A stretch of DNA of 64,000 bases. Origin: a bacterium (GTDB lineage Bacteria > Myxococcota_A > Polyangia > Nannocystales > Nannocystaceae). Positions 31,724-41,235 of the stretch are shown piece after piece. The notes beneath the pieces are model-generated. The model made no database searches and was not told the origin of the DNA. It was given only the letters and a program-made list of their open reading frames with translations. The stretch's first letter is position 1, and every line of letters starts with the position of its first letter. The stretch lies in NCBI GenBank assembly GCA_024742475.1, contig JANSYI010000007.1:1-64000 (forward strand). The letters are read 5' to 3'. Both the position numbers and the translations under genes were made by a program.

Positions 31724-33141
31724 CGACCGCCGGGCGGGCGTATCTTCGGGCGGTGCAGGTTCGCTGGGTTGCGATGGGACTGTGGGGGCTGGCCGCGTGC
31801 GGGGGACAGGCGGCGACGCCGACGCTCGGGCAGCGCGAGCCCGCGCCCACCCCCGAGGTCTCCGCGTGCCCTCAGGATCCGCTTCGCGGCACCGCGCTGC
31901 CGGGCACCGAGCCTCGTCACGAGCGCGCGTCGTTTTGGATCGACCGCATGGAGCCGGGCCAGGCCGACGCCGTGCTCGTGCCGCCGCAGGCCGTGCCCGC
32001 CCTCAACGCCACGTTCTCGCAGGTCGTCGGTGCCTGGCGGGACATCGACGCCTCGTCGGTGGGCGACCGCGCGAGCATCGACGCGTCGATCGCCGAGCGC
32101 ATGGCCTACCTGCAAGGCGAAGTCGCGGCGGGCCGGCTGCTCGAAGACGATGACGGCGCGTTTGCGGCGGCCAAGGCCGTCGTCGAGGCGAGCACCGCGG
32201 TCGATCACCAGCGCCTCGTGCTCGCCGAGACACCGCTGGCCTGCGTGCCTCTGCGCGGGGGGCTGTTCAAGCAGCCCAAGGACCCCGACTTCGACCGCAA
32301 CGCGTGCGCGAGCCTGCATCCGGGCGAGCGCGTGCGCGTGCTGGCGCGGGGCCCCAAGGGCCGCTGGCTGTATGTCCACGCGGGGCACACCGTGGGCTGG
32401 GTGCAGGACGCCGAGCTCTCCGCCCGGCTCACCCCGTCTGCAATCGACGCATGGACGCACCCTCAGCGCCTCGTGCCGCTGCGCGACGACGTCACCACCG
32501 CCTCGGGCATGCGCCTGCGACTGGGCGTGAGCGTGCCGCTGCTGTCGAGCTCGGAGGAGGGCTACGCGGTGCTGGTCCCCGGGGCGCAGGGCCCCGTCGA
32601 GGACACCGTGCGCTCCGGCGCCGCGGTCTCCGAGGGCTTCGCGCCGATGACCCGGCGTGCGGTGTTCGAGACGATCTTCAGCGAGCTGCGCGACCCCTAC
32701 GGCTGGGGTGGGCGCGCCGGGGAGCGGGACTGCTCACGCCTGCTGCGCGACACGATGGCCACCTTCGGCCTGCAGCTGGCGCGGCACAGCGGCGTGCAGG
32801 CCAAGCTCGGGGTGCGCAACGAGGACGTGTCCGAGCTCGAGCCCGAGGCGAAGCGCGCGGCGATCCGTGCGGCGGCGCAGCGCGGCGTGGTGGTGCTCTA
32901 CATGAAGGGGCACATCATGCTCTACGTCGGATCCGATGGCCCCCATGACTACGCGATCTCGGCGATCAGCGAGTTCCTCACGCCGTGTCCGGGCGGCGCC
33001 GACACGACGCACCGCATCGACCAGGTCGCGGTGAGCACGTTGGCGCTGGGCGAGGGCACCGAGCGCACTTCGTTCCTCGAGCGCATCCGGACGCTCGTCG
33101 TCTTCGAGCCGCCCACGCCCCAGCCGCTGGCGGACGGCTGA
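31720..33141 (+). CDS. SH3-like plus NlpC/P60 cell-wall hydrolase lipoprotein
   Basis: 473 aa. The lipobox is GLWGLAAC; a GTG 33 bp into the frame is an alternative start with a better signal. After a helical N-domain (residues 40-170) an SH3-type region follows (RVRVLARGPKGRWLYVHAGH, VGWVQDAEL) and then a second one. The papain-like domain has the Cys in DCSRLLRDTMATFG, His in KGHIMLYVG and the partner in HDYAIS. This is the YkfC-like arrangement for cutting stem peptides after D-Glu/DAP. Coupled to the upstream gene. Confidence 0.88.
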   Translation: MTTAGRAYLRAVQVRWVAMGLWGLAACGGQAATPTLGQREPAPTPEVSACPQDPLRGTALPGTEPRHERASFWIDRMEPGQADAVLVPPQAVPALNATFSQVVGAWRDIDASSVGDRASIDASIAERMAYLQGEVAAGRLLEDDDGAFAAAKAVVEASTAVDHQRLVLAETPLACVPLRGGLFKQPKDPDFDRNACASLHPGERVRVLARGPKGRWLYVHAGHTVGWVQDAELSARLTPSAIDAWTHPQRLVPLRDDVTTASGMRLRLGVSVPLLSSSEEGYAVLVPGAQGPVEDTVRSGAAVSEGFAPMTRRAVFETIFSELRDPYGWGGRAGERDCSRLLRDTMATFGLQLARHSGVQAKLGVRNEDVSELEPEAKRAAIRAAAQRGVVVLYMKGHIMLYVGSDGPHDYAISAISEFLTPCPGGADTTHRIDQVAVSTLALGEGTERTSFLERIRTLVVFEPPTPQPLADG

Positions 33142-33154
33142 TACCCTGCGCGCG

Positions 33155-34051
33155 ATGGCAGCGGAGATCGCCCTGGTGACCACCCGGCGCTACGAGTCGC
33201 CGACCGACATCACGCCCTACATCGCCAACATCCTCGAGGAAGACCGGCTCCTCACCGAGGCGCTCGCGCAGCGGGGTCTGCGTGCCCGACGGGTCGACTG
33301 GTCCCGCGAGGGCGTCGACTGGGGCGCGTTCGCGGCGATCGTGCTGCGGACCCCGTGGGACTACTTCGACCGATTCGAGGCGTTCTCCGCCTGGCTGGAC
33401 GCGCGGGCGGATCATCCCCGGCTGATCAACGACCTGGGCACGCTGCGATGGAACATCGACAAGCACTACCTCGCCGACCTCGAGGCGGCGGGCCTGCCGA
33501 TCGTGCCAACCGTGTTCGTCGAGCGCGGTGAGACGAGGACGCTGGCCGAGGCAATGGATGCGCTGGGGACCGAGGCGGCGGTGTTCAAACCGACGGTCAG
33601 CGGCGGCGCCAAGGACACGTATCGCGTCCGGGCCGGCGCCGCGTCGCAGCACGAGGAGCGCTTCGCGGCGTTGACGTCCCAGATGGCGATGATGGTGCAG
33701 CCGTTCATGGAGTCGGTGCTCGAGCGGGGCGAGGTCACGGTGGTCGCGATGGGGGGGCAGCCCACCCACGGCCTGGTCAAGCGCGCCAAGGCGGGAGACT
33801 TTCGCGTGCAGGACGACCACGGGGGCACGCTGCACGAGCACGATCCGGAGGACGACGAGCTGGCGATCACGACCGCGGCGATGGCCGCACGGGGCCCGGC
33901 GCCGGTCTACGGTCGGGTCGACCTGGTGCGCGACGAGCAGGGCGCTGCGCGCATCATGGAGGTCGAGCTCATCGAGCCCGAGCTGTGGCTGCGCATGCAC
34001 CCGCCCGCGGCGCAGGCGTTCGCGGACGGCATCGCGGCGGCGCTCGATTAG
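33155..34051 (+). CDS. ATP-grasp family ligase
   Basis: 298 aa. The fold elements are in order: VLRTPWDYFDR, the DLGTLRWNIDKHYLADLEAAGLPIVPT linker, ATP-binding VFKPTVSGGAKDTYRV and MVQPFMESVLERGEVTVVA, and the metal-binding end YGRVDLV followed by IMEVELIEPELWL. Related proteins are annotated as glutathione-synthetase or RimK-like ligases joining a carboxylate to an amine. Substrate unknown. It lies 19 bp upstream of truA, probably in one transcript. Confidence 0.87.
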   Translation: MAAEIALVTTRRYESPTDITPYIANILEEDRLLTEALAQRGLRARRVDWSREGVDWGAFAAIVLRTPWDYFDRFEAFSAWLDARADHPRLINDLGTLRWNIDKHYLADLEAAGLPIVPTVFVERGETRTLAEAMDALGTEAAVFKPTVSGGAKDTYRVRAGAASQHEERFAALTSQMAMMVQPFMESVLERGEVTVVAMGGQPTHGLVKRAKAGDFRVQDDHGGTLHEHDPEDDELAITTAAMAARGPAPVYGRVDLVRDEQGAARIMEVELIEPELWLRMHPPAAQAFADGIAAALD

Positions 34052-34069
34052 ACATACACTTCGGCGCCC

Positions 34070-34837
34070 GTGTCCGAGCCTCGCAAGAACGTGCGCATCA
34101 CCGTGTCGTATGACGGTCGAGCCTTCTTCGGCTGGCAGCGTCATCCGGGCAAGCCCACAGTGCAGGGCGCCCTCGAGGAGGCGCTCAGTCGGGTCGTGGA
34201 CGCTCCAGTCGAGGTCCGCGGGGCGGGGCGCACCGACCGGGGCACGCACGCCAACGGCCAGGTCGCCAGCGCGCGGGTGCCCGCCGAGCTCGACGTGGCC
34301 TCCCTGCGCGAGGCCTTGGGCCCGCTGTTGCCTTCGGGGCTGACGGTGTTGGCCGCCGAGCCGGCCCCGCGCAGCTTTCACGCGCGCATGTCGGCGGTGG
34401 GCAAGCGCTACCTGTACACGATCTACAACGCCCCGAAGCTCCCGCCCAAGCTCGAGGGCAAGGTCTGGCACGTGCCCGGGGCGCTCGACGTCGCGGCGAT
34501 GCAGGCTGCCCTGCCGCTGCTGGTCGGGGAGCACGACTTCGCGAGCTTTGCCACCAAGGCCAACCACGCCCGCAAGTCGACGGTGCGCACGGTGTCCTCC
34601 TTCTCGCTGACCCACGACGCGCCGCAGATCGTCTTTCGCATCGAGGCCGACGGGTTCCTCTACAAGATGGTCCGCAACCTGGTGCGCGCGATCGTCAAGG
34701 TCGGGGAGGGGAGGTTCGACCAGGACCGGCTGCGTGCGATCCTGGCTGCCAAAGACCGCCACGCTGCGCCCGGCACGGCCCCGGCGTCGGGGCTCTGCCT
34801 CGACGAGGTGTTCTATCCGGAGGACGGCGATGGCTGA
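34070..34837 (+). CDS. truA: tRNA pseudouridine synthase A
   Basis: 255 aa from GTG. TruA converts uridines 38-40 in tRNA anticodon arms to pseudouridine. It starts with the typical VSYDGRAFFGWQRHPGKPTVQ, and the catalytic Asp lies in GAGRTDRGTHA (near residue 55). Further family segments are FHARMSAVGKRYLYTIYN, FASFATKAN and FLYKMVRNLVRAIVKVGEG. Its stop overlaps the next gene's start by 8 bp, forming an RNA-modification pair. Confidence 0.96.
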   Translation: MSEPRKNVRITVSYDGRAFFGWQRHPGKPTVQGALEEALSRVVDAPVEVRGAGRTDRGTHANGQVASARVPAELDVASLREALGPLLPSGLTVLAAEPAPRSFHARMSAVGKRYLYTIYNAPKLPPKLEGKVWHVPGALDVAAMQAALPLLVGEHDFASFATKANHARKSTVRTVSSFSLTHDAPQIVFRIEADGFLYKMVRNLVRAIVKVGEGRFDQDRLRAILAAKDRHAAPGTAPASGLCLDEVFYPEDGDG

Positions 34838-35339
34838 AGACGGCGGGTTCATGCACGTGCGGCACAAACCCGGGACGCCGCTGGATCGTCCACGCGAGCT
34901 GGTGGTGGCGTGCGTACCGATGCGCAGCAACGTAAACGTCTCGCAGATCGCACGGACGGCCAGCGCCGTGGGGGCGCAGCGATTGATCCTCACCGGCGCC
35001 GCAAAGTTGATCAACAAGATCGCCCGCGACGGGGCGGAGGCGCTGCCGCTGTCGGTCCACCGCACGCTGCCGCCCGTGCTCGCGCGGCTCAAGGCGGACG
35101 GCTATCGCTTGGTCGGTCTCGAGCAGACGACGGGCTCGGTCAGCCTCTACACGCACGCCTTCGAGCGCCGTACGGCGCTGGTGGTGGGCAACGAGCGGCT
35201 GGGGCTCTCGGACGAGGTGTTGGCGATGCTCGACGACGTGGTGGAGATTCCGGTGTACGGCATGCCCCACAGCTACAACGCCGCGATCGCCACCTCGATC
35301 GCGCTGTACGAGTACTGCCGGCAGTTCCCCCGCGGCTGA
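34830..35339 (+). CDS. SpoU/TrmH-family RNA 2'-O-methyltransferase
   Basis: 169 aa from ATG with GGAGGA just upstream. The knotted SPOUT fold is marked by MRSNVNVSQIARTASAVGA (motif 1 with Asn and Arg), ALVVGNERLGLSDEVLAML (motif 2) and EIPVYGMPHSYNAAIATSIALYEY (motif 3). It methylates a ribose in tRNA or rRNA; the short length resembles TrmL/TrmH minimal forms. Coupled to truA. Confidence 0.92.
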   Translation: MAEDGGFMHVRHKPGTPLDRPRELVVACVPMRSNVNVSQIARTASAVGAQRLILTGAAKLINKIARDGAEALPLSVHRTLPPVLARLKADGYRLVGLEQTTGSVSLYTHAFERRTALVVGNERLGLSDEVLAMLDDVVEIPVYGMPHSYNAAIATSIALYEYCRQFPRG

Positions 35340-35451
35340 TGCATGTCGGATTGTGTCGGAGTCCGGGAACCTCTGGGGCATCCGGACGCACACCCCTTGC
35401 GGAGGTCGAGTGCTGTGGCGCGCTCGGCTTGGACGGAAGGGGTTGCCAAGG

Positions 35452-37101
35452 ATGTGTACGAAATCAACGCGCACATCGGCGCTGGTCATGGTTGCGGGCC
35501 TTTGGGTCACGACGCTCGGGTGTGACGACGGGCAGCGGCGCGCGGGCGCGGCGGGTTTGGGCGAGGGGCCCATGGTCGATGAGCCCGAGGACGCGGGCGA
35601 GAACGAGGACGAGCCTGGGGCCGACGACACGGGCACGGACGACACCGGGTCCGATGACGACGGCGGCGACGATCTGCCGCCGGACGACTTTCCCGAGCCA
35701 GGCCAGCAGGAGCCCGAGGTGCCGTTCGACCTCGACAAGAAGACCGAGGTCTGCGCGCGGGGCAACGGCGATCGGGTGGCGCAGGCTCTGTGCAGCGGGG
35801 CCAATTTCACGTCGATGAGCGCGCTGGTCGAGGGGCTCGGATTCCACCAGCCATTCTTCTCGATGACGGCCAACTCGAGCTCGCTCGTGGGTCGCGACGT
35901 GTCGGCGCTCAACCCCCGGTTGATCGTCGGGGAGACGATGCAGGGCGCGGTGGGTGACGGCTTCGACCAGCACGGGCAAGGGACGCCCGAGCAGATGATG
36001 GCGATGGGCTTCGTTCGCGGCGAGCAGCTCGTCGAGCTCGTCGGCTACGATCCGAACACCGACGCGCTGAACTTCTACCTGCTGATGTTCGAGCAGGCGT
36101 GCAACGACACCGACGAAGGCTGTCAGACCTCCGACCTGGTCTCGCCCGCGATCGAGTCGAACTGGAGCCGCTGGACGGTCTACCAGGACACGGATCTGGT
36201 CAACACGTCGCTCGACTGCAACGTGTGTCACCAGCCCCTGGGGCCCAACACGCCGAAGGTCCCGCGGCTGCAGGAGATCAGCAACTCGTGGACGCACTGG
36301 TTCCCGGTGCGGCCGGCCCAGCAGGGCGGTGGCTGGTCGTCGGGTGGTACGGGCACGACGGGCCTGCCGCCGACGGATCCGGGCAACCACGGTACGCGCT
36401 CGAGCGAGGTGCTGTGGACACAGTTCATGGCGATGCACGGGGACGACCCGACGTACGGGGGCGTGCCGCTGACGCAGATCCAAGAGTCGGCGGCGGGCCC
36501 GGACATCGAGACGTTCGTGCGCGCGTGGGTCGGGTCTCGCGAAGACATCCCCGACGCGCTGCGGCTGCCGGCCTTCGGCAGCGGTGCGGGCAACGACTTC
36601 TTTCTCGACAGCGCCTCGATGGAGCGCGAGGGCGCGGCGTCGTCGTGGGGCACGGAGCAGGCCCGGGTGATCGCGGGTGAGCGGCTTCCGCTGCCCTCGC
36701 ACCGCATCGACATCACCTCGGATCTGGCTCGCGAAGAGGTCATCGAGACGTACAAGGCGGTGCAGTCGGGGGCGATGCCCGCAAAGGACATGGTCCACCC
36801 GTCGGCCGCAATCGCCTACACGGCGATGAGCGAGATGAGCCTGGTGCCCGAGCAAGACGCGACGGCGGAGCAGATCCTCACGCACATGTGCGCCCGATGC
36901 CACAACGGCACGCTCGACCCGTCGCTCTCACGAGCCCGCTTCGACGCGACGGCGCTCGGCGAGCTCGACGACCTGCAAAAGGCCGTCATCGCCGATCGGA
37001 TCCAGCGGCACGATGGGGACAAGTTTCAGATGCCGCCGCGCCGCTCGGGCACCCTCCCGCAGTGGGCCGTGACGCGGGTGCTCGACTACCTCGGCCAGTA
37101 G
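35452..37101 (+). CDS. Lipoprotein with two c-type heme motifs
   Basis: 549 aa from ATG at MCTKSTRTSALVMVAGLWVT; Cys24 (TTLGC) is a lipobox. An acidic Asp/Gly/Thr spacer precedes the globular part. Heme attachment motifs are CNVCH (near 256) and CARCH (near 480), with a C-terminal stretch (IADRIQRHDGDKFQMPP) that supplies a Met as in cytochrome-c-like lipoproteins of Myxococcota. It is probably an outer-membrane or periplasmic redox or structural protein; no partner nearby. The 112 bp upstream show no clear promoter. Confidence 0.82.
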   Translation: MCTKSTRTSALVMVAGLWVTTLGCDDGQRRAGAAGLGEGPMVDEPEDAGENEDEPGADDTGTDDTGSDDDGGDDLPPDDFPEPGQQEPEVPFDLDKKTEVCARGNGDRVAQALCSGANFTSMSALVEGLGFHQPFFSMTANSSSLVGRDVSALNPRLIVGETMQGAVGDGFDQHGQGTPEQMMAMGFVRGEQLVELVGYDPNTDALNFYLLMFEQACNDTDEGCQTSDLVSPAIESNWSRWTVYQDTDLVNTSLDCNVCHQPLGPNTPKVPRLQEISNSWTHWFPVRPAQQGGGWSSGGTGTTGLPPTDPGNHGTRSSEVLWTQFMAMHGDDPTYGGVPLTQIQESAAGPDIETFVRAWVGSREDIPDALRLPAFGSGAGNDFFLDSASMEREGAASSWGTEQARVIAGERLPLPSHRIDITSDLAREEVIETYKAVQSGAMPAKDMVHPSAAIAYTAMSEMSLVPEQDATAEQILTHMCARCHNGTLDPSLSRARFDATALGELDDLQKAVIADRIQRHDGDKFQMPPRRSGTLPQWAVTRVLDYLGQ

Positions 37102-37319
37102 GCGGCACCGGGGGGGGGGGCAGCTCGAGCATGAAGCGTCGCCGACTGTGCTCGAGTTCGTCGTCTCTCGAGAGCGGCAGTATTTCGTCGCAAGGGGAGG
37201 GAACCCGAATGCCGGGGAGCGGTGTCGCAAGGAGGCTGCTCGAACGACCCCCCTGCGAGCTGCGACGCATTTGCGAGACGGCAGGCACTCAACCCGCAGT
37301 GGTATCGCCTGACGTGCCC

Positions 37320-38306
37320 GTGACGAACACGCCGCACGACGCACTCTTCAAGTCAGTGTTCCAGAAGCCGGAGCATGCGTCGGCCGAGCTGCGGCACGTG
37401 CTACCGGCCGAGCACATCGCGGCGATCGACTGGTCGACACTAAAACTCGAGCCGGGCACCTACGTTGACGAGGCGTTGGCAGACCAGCACAGCGACTTGC
37501 TGTTCTCCGCCACGGCGCGTACCTCGGGAGAGCGCGTGTTGGTCTACCTGCTGTTCGAGCACCAGTCGACGGCGGAGCCGAGGATGGCGCTGCGCCTGCT
37601 GAGCTACATGGTCAGCATCTGGGAGCGGTTCACGGGCGACGAGGGCAACAAGGCGTCGCCGCTGCCGCTGATCGTTCCCGCGGTGCTCTCCCATGTCGTC
37701 GGTGGCTGGAAGGCGGCAACCCGATTCTCGGGGCTGTTTTCGCCGAACCTTGGAGTGCTCGCGGACAGGGTACTGCCGGACTTCTCCTACGTAGTCGACG
37801 ACCTTCACCGGACGGACGACGCCGATCTCAAGAACCGGGTCGTGGCTGAGCAGGCCCGGCTCGCACTGTGGCTGCTCCGGGACGCACGGGATGGCGCGCT
37901 GCTCCTCGAGCGGCTCGTCGACTGGGTCGGCGAGCTCGAGAAGCTGGCCCGCACGCCTGGCGGTGAACGCGCGCTAGGACCCCTCCTGTCCTACGTGGTC
38001 CGCGTGTCGTCGGACCTGCAGCTAGAGCAGTTCCGTGCCATTCTCAAGGAGCGAGCACCCGCCGCGGACTCCATCACCATGACGATCGCAGAACAGCTGT
38101 TGGCCGAGGGAGAAGCTCGAGGCGTCATCCAGGGGGAACTCCGTCGAGCCGCGACCTCGGTCCTGACGGTGCTCGAAGCGCGAGGGCTAAGCGTGTCCGA
38201 AGGCGTTCGCGCGCGGATCGAAGACTGCCAGGATCTCGATGTCCTGCGTGACTGGCTGACGCGTGCGGTCACAGTTGCGTCCGCGGAGCAGATCTTCGAG
38301 GGGTGA
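37320..38306 (+). CDS. Rpn-family recombination-promoting nuclease / YhgA-like putative transposase
   Basis: 328 aa from GTG (VTNTPHDALFK); another GTG two codons upstream is possible. The Rpn/PD-(D/E)xK signature is complete: NTPHDALFKSVF, HSDLLFSA (Asp), VLVYLLFEHQS (Glu-x-Gln) and RLLSYMVSIWERF. E. coli Rpn proteins are DNases tied to RecA-independent recombination; some act in phage defence. The gene is isolated; a G10 tract lies at 37109-37118 upstream. Confidence in family is good. Confidence 0.87.
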   Translation: MTNTPHDALFKSVFQKPEHASAELRHVLPAEHIAAIDWSTLKLEPGTYVDEALADQHSDLLFSATARTSGERVLVYLLFEHQSTAEPRMALRLLSYMVSIWERFTGDEGNKASPLPLIVPAVLSHVVGGWKAATRFSGLFSPNLGVLADRVLPDFSYVVDDLHRTDDADLKNRVVAEQARLALWLLRDARDGALLLERLVDWVGELEKLARTPGGERALGPLLSYVVRVSSDLQLEQFRAILKERAPAADSITMTIAEQLLAEGEARGVIQGELRRAATSVLTVLEARGLSVSEGVRARIEDCQDLDVLRDWLTRAVTVASAEQIFEG

Positions 38307-38369
38307 TGCACGCTTCGTCGCCCCCGTGATGTGTTCCTGGGCCTTGGTGCCCTCGGACGCCCGCACATC

Positions 38370-39371
38370 TCAGCGTCCGGCGTTGAGGGCGTCGACGACG
38401 TCGAAGAGGTCGCCCTCCTCGTAGAAGTCGACGGCGACGAAGGTCGGCAGGCGGCCGGTCTGGGCGCGGCAGTCCTCGATCCGCGCGGTGAGGACGTCGG
38501 CGGAGTTGGCCAGCGGGGCGGCGGAGCGGTCGGGCAGGTTCGCCTCGGTGCTCAGCCAATGGTTGATCAGAAACAGCGGGTTGCCGGGCTGCCCGCGGTT
38601 GAGGTCGCAGCTGAAATCCTCGGGGGCGGTGAACGTGTAGGGGGTGTCGAAGGTCAGATCCCAGACGTGGTGGTACCAGGCCGGCGGTGGGCCCTGGTTC
38701 TCGGCGGTGACGACCAAGCGCTGGTCTGCGAGGACCATCTCGCCCAGCGTCGGCCAGGCGCCGCCGTCGTGGGTGTAGGTCAGCTCGACGAGCCCGGCCC
38801 GGGCGAAGTCGGCCTCGACCTCGGCCGGCGCGACCGCGTCTTGGTAGATGATCGTGACGACGGCGTCGGGGTTCGAGCGCATGAAGTCGCGCAGCTCGAG
38901 CAACACCTCGATGTGCGGCACCGACCCGAGCGCGCACGGCCCGTGGCACAGCACCGTCTCGCCCTGCTCCTCGGTGACGTCGAGCAGCAGCACCCGAATG
39001 CCGTCTTGCAGCTGCGTGAGCACCGGGTGCGTCTGGTTGGCGTTGAGCGTCCCGAACCCGCTGCGCGTCGCCGCGACCGAGTTGTGCGTCCCGGCGAAGA
39101 CCACCTGGTCGTAGGGCCGCTCGCAAAGGGCGGCGGAGCCGTTGCACGTCGGCGCCCCTCCCGTGCTGGAGGATGACGATGACGACGACGCGGTCTCACC
39201 GGAGGTCTGTGAAGCGCTGGTCGAGCCGGACGAGGTCCCGACGGCCCCGGTCGACGCTTCGCTGCCCGCCGCGCCCGTGGAGGAGTCTTGCGGGGGCGCA
39301 GGGGAGGGGGCGCCGCACGAGAGCGTCAGCGCTGCGGCTGCGACGTGCCACCGGGAGTTGCGGATGCCCAT
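38370..39371 (-). CDS. PI-PLC X-domain-like lipoprotein
   Basis: 333 aa from the ATG at MGIRNSRWH. The signal ends in TLSC; a Ser/Thr/Gly spacer follows to about residue 75. The catalytic-type domain starts FAGTHNSVAATR (first His) and has VLLLDVTEEQGETVLCHGPC (second His), VVTIIYQDAV and LVVTAENQG. This is the TIM-barrel of bacterial phosphatidylinositol-specific phospholipase C-like proteins. Substrate not defined. Its start lies 30 bp from the displaced tRNA terminator. Confidence 0.85.
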   Translation of the reverse strand: MGIRNSRWHVAAAALTLSCGAPSPAPPQDSSTGAAGSEASTGAVGTSSGSTSASQTSGETASSSSSSSSTGGAPTCNGSAALCERPYDQVVFAGTHNSVAATRSGFGTLNANQTHPVLTQLQDGIRVLLLDVTEEQGETVLCHGPCALGSVPHIEVLLELRDFMRSNPDAVVTIIYQDAVAPAEVEADFARAGLVELTYTHDGGAWPTLGEMVLADQRLVVTAENQGPPPAWYHHVWDLTFDTPYTFTAPEDFSCDLNRGQPGNPLFLINHWLSTEANLPDRSAAPLANSADVLTARIEDCRAQTGRLPTFVAVDFYEEGDLFDVVDALNAGR

Positions 39372-39400
39372 GGGGGAAGCGTAGCGCAGCGGCCGGCCGA

Positions 39401-39470
39401 CCCGGAGAAGCAGAAACCCGCCGGAGGGCGGGTTTCTGGGAGCCGTTGAGCGGACTTGAACCGCTGACCT
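39401..39470 (-). repeat. 70-bp direct repeat copy 1: terminator plus tRNA-Thr 3' end
   Basis: Matches 41236-41305 with a single difference (39407 G versus A). Read on the minus strand it is the T-arm and acceptor end of tRNA-Thr followed by the tRNA's hairpin terminator. It is the outermost copy, so it marks the original chromosomal side of the insertion site. Confidence 0.92.
39411..39438 (-). terminator. Displaced terminator of tRNA-Thr, copy 1
   Basis: CAGAAACCCGCC and GGCGGGTTTCTG form a perfect 12-bp stem with a GGAG loop, directly 3' of the tRNA acceptor sequence. The T-run is weak. Confidence 0.8.
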
Positions 39471-39943
39471 CAACTCGCCGAACTCCTCGACCGCGCGTGG
39501 GCTCATGCCGGCGTGCAGCTCGCCGCGCCTGCCCACGACGAGTTCTTCGAGTCGGGCGAGCTGACGTTGGCGCTCGAATCCTAGGGCGGTGTCTGCAGAA
39601 TCCGGCTGTGACGACAACGTCTCCGGCTTTGGAGTTCTTGACGCGCACGTCGTGTTGCCCTGGCCGTCCGCCGGCGGGGTAGACGTAAACGGAGGCGTCC
39701 AACCCGGCCATCAGCTCGGGGGCGGTTCCCAGAGATGTGATCGTGTCGTCGCGGCCGAAGAGCGGTTAGGCGAGTTCAGCTACGCCCCATCGAAGCGCCC
39801 CGTCCGTGCCGCTCGCGGGGTCGGCGTCGAGGTCAAGTCCATCCCGAGCCCTCGAGCGCGGACTCTTCGGGGTTGAAGCTCTCGGAGTATGCGTCCCGGC
39901 TCTCGTCCGGGTCGGAGGTGTGAGTACGCTATCCTGCTCCTCC

Positions 39944-41011
39944 GTGAGAGCCGCCAAGAAGCCGCTCGCCTGTCTCGCGCTGGCAGCGACGACCGTGCTC
40001 GGATGCGAAGAGGCCCGTGAACCCGCCATCCGGGGAGTCCCGGTTGCTCACGAAACGAGATACGCGAGGGTCGCGATCAGCGAAGACAACCCTCACCGAA
40101 TCTGCGGCGGAACCCTCGGGAGCATCGACCGCCACGTCGAGTACGTCGCTAGCCGACTGGACGTAGAGCCGGCGCCCATCGAGGTGTACTGGTACGAGCA
40201 GGCCCCAGAGACACTCGAGACCGCCGCATACTTCGACTTCGCGGCAGTCGTAACCGTGAACGACACACTGCTTCACGAGTTGGTACACGCCGTAGCAATC
40301 CCGACGATCGGAACGGCCCAGCACTTCCTCACCGAAGATCTTGCGCATGCGTTCGAAGACGACCCTACGCTGCTCGAGGACACTCGCTCCCCTGCTCAGG
40401 GCGTCCAGGACGACGTCAGAGGCTCCGGCCATTTCTCTCGGTGGCTGCTCGAGACCAGAGGGGAGGATCGCTACAAGATGTTGTTCGACACCCCGACTCC
40501 CACCATCGAGGGGATCCGGGACCGCTTTCGGCGCGCATACGGATCCGAGCTCGAAGAACTCGAAGCTGACTTCTTCGCCGAGGCACCGGCTTGGTACCCG
40601 GTGGTCGGCCTCTGCGATGGATTAGAGGAAGTCCATTGGGATCAGGAGCAGGGCAGCCTTTCCTTCCAGACTGTCGCGGACTGCTCGTCGGCGTCGGCAT
40701 TTGGCCACACGGGGAGCGAGGAAGCACCGTACGTCGAGGCGTTCAACCTCGTTGTTCCCCAGGACTTCATTGGCCGCGATTTCGCGGCTGTGGATGCTGT
40801 GGGGTGGATGATCCCGTGCACCATCGGAGAAGGGCCAACGGGCGAGACGATCAGTCCCGTCGAGTCGGAGGCGGTCGACCATTTCGATGGAAGACTCGGG
40901 TACGACCTCCAGCGGCCGTTCGTCTACCGCTTCAAGAGCACAGCCTACCGAGTCGAGATTCCGTTCAGGGAGGATGGGGAGGTCGTCTCCTTGGAACTCT
41001 CACTCCGGTGA
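39944..41011 (+). CDS. Putative zinc metalloprotease-like lipoprotein (HExxH)
   Basis: 355 aa from GTG at VRAAKKPLACLALAATTVLG, giving a signal peptide with a lipobox Cys (TTVLGC). A longer GTG start 24 bp upstream is possible. HELVHAVA (near residue 111) is a zincin active-site motif, followed by an acidic LAHAFEDDPT that could supply the third ligand. The C-terminal half (residues 210-355) is beta-rich, with several cysteines. It lies inside the remnant between two tRNA-end copies. No exact family recognised. Confidence 0.68.
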   Translation: MRAAKKPLACLALAATTVLGCEEAREPAIRGVPVAHETRYARVAISEDNPHRICGGTLGSIDRHVEYVASRLDVEPAPIEVYWYEQAPETLETAAYFDFAAVVTVNDTLLHELVHAVAIPTIGTAQHFLTEDLAHAFEDDPTLLEDTRSPAQGVQDDVRGSGHFSRWLLETRGEDRYKMLFDTPTPTIEGIRDRFRRAYGSELEELEADFFAEAPAWYPVVGLCDGLEEVHWDQEQGSLSFQTVADCSSASAFGHTGSEEAPYVEAFNLVVPQDFIGRDFAAVDAVGWMIPCTIGEGPTGETISPVESEAVDHFDGRLGYDLQRPFVYRFKSTAYRVEIPFREDGEVVSLELSLR

Positions 41012-41235
41012 CGTCGGAGCGCTGGCGCCCCGAACCGACGCGGCGGGCTCGTACATGCACCCCCGCGCGTGAATCACTCAACTAGTCCAACGAGCGGAAG
41101 GCCCGAGCGCGGGCTGAAGCGAGGCGGTGAGCGTGCGGCCTGGCGTACGTTAGGCTCCGTGAAGTTCATCACCAGAAGGCGCAAGTGCTCGCTCAGCTCC
41201 GCGTCCGTGCGGGGCACCGCTCGACCACCGCAGAC

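Larger units (their letters stand above)
39372..39943. other. Intergenic junction region with tRNA remnant and decayed sequence
   Basis: The region begins with the terminator plus tRNA-Thr 3'-end copy (39401-39470). The rest (39471-39943) contains broken open frames on the minus strand, for example an SVYVYPAGGRPGQHDVRV stretch near 39650 and an ALGFERQRQLARLEELVVG stretch near 39540, interrupted by stops. They look like remnants of genes lost with an earlier insertion. No intact gene, promoter or RNA was found. Confidence 0.5.

Noticed and set aside
39196..39711. Minus-strand open frame with an SVYVYPAGGRPGQ stretch
   Set aside because: It crosses the tRNA remnant and terminator and runs into the PI-PLC gene's 5' region; at most a fragment of a decayed gene.
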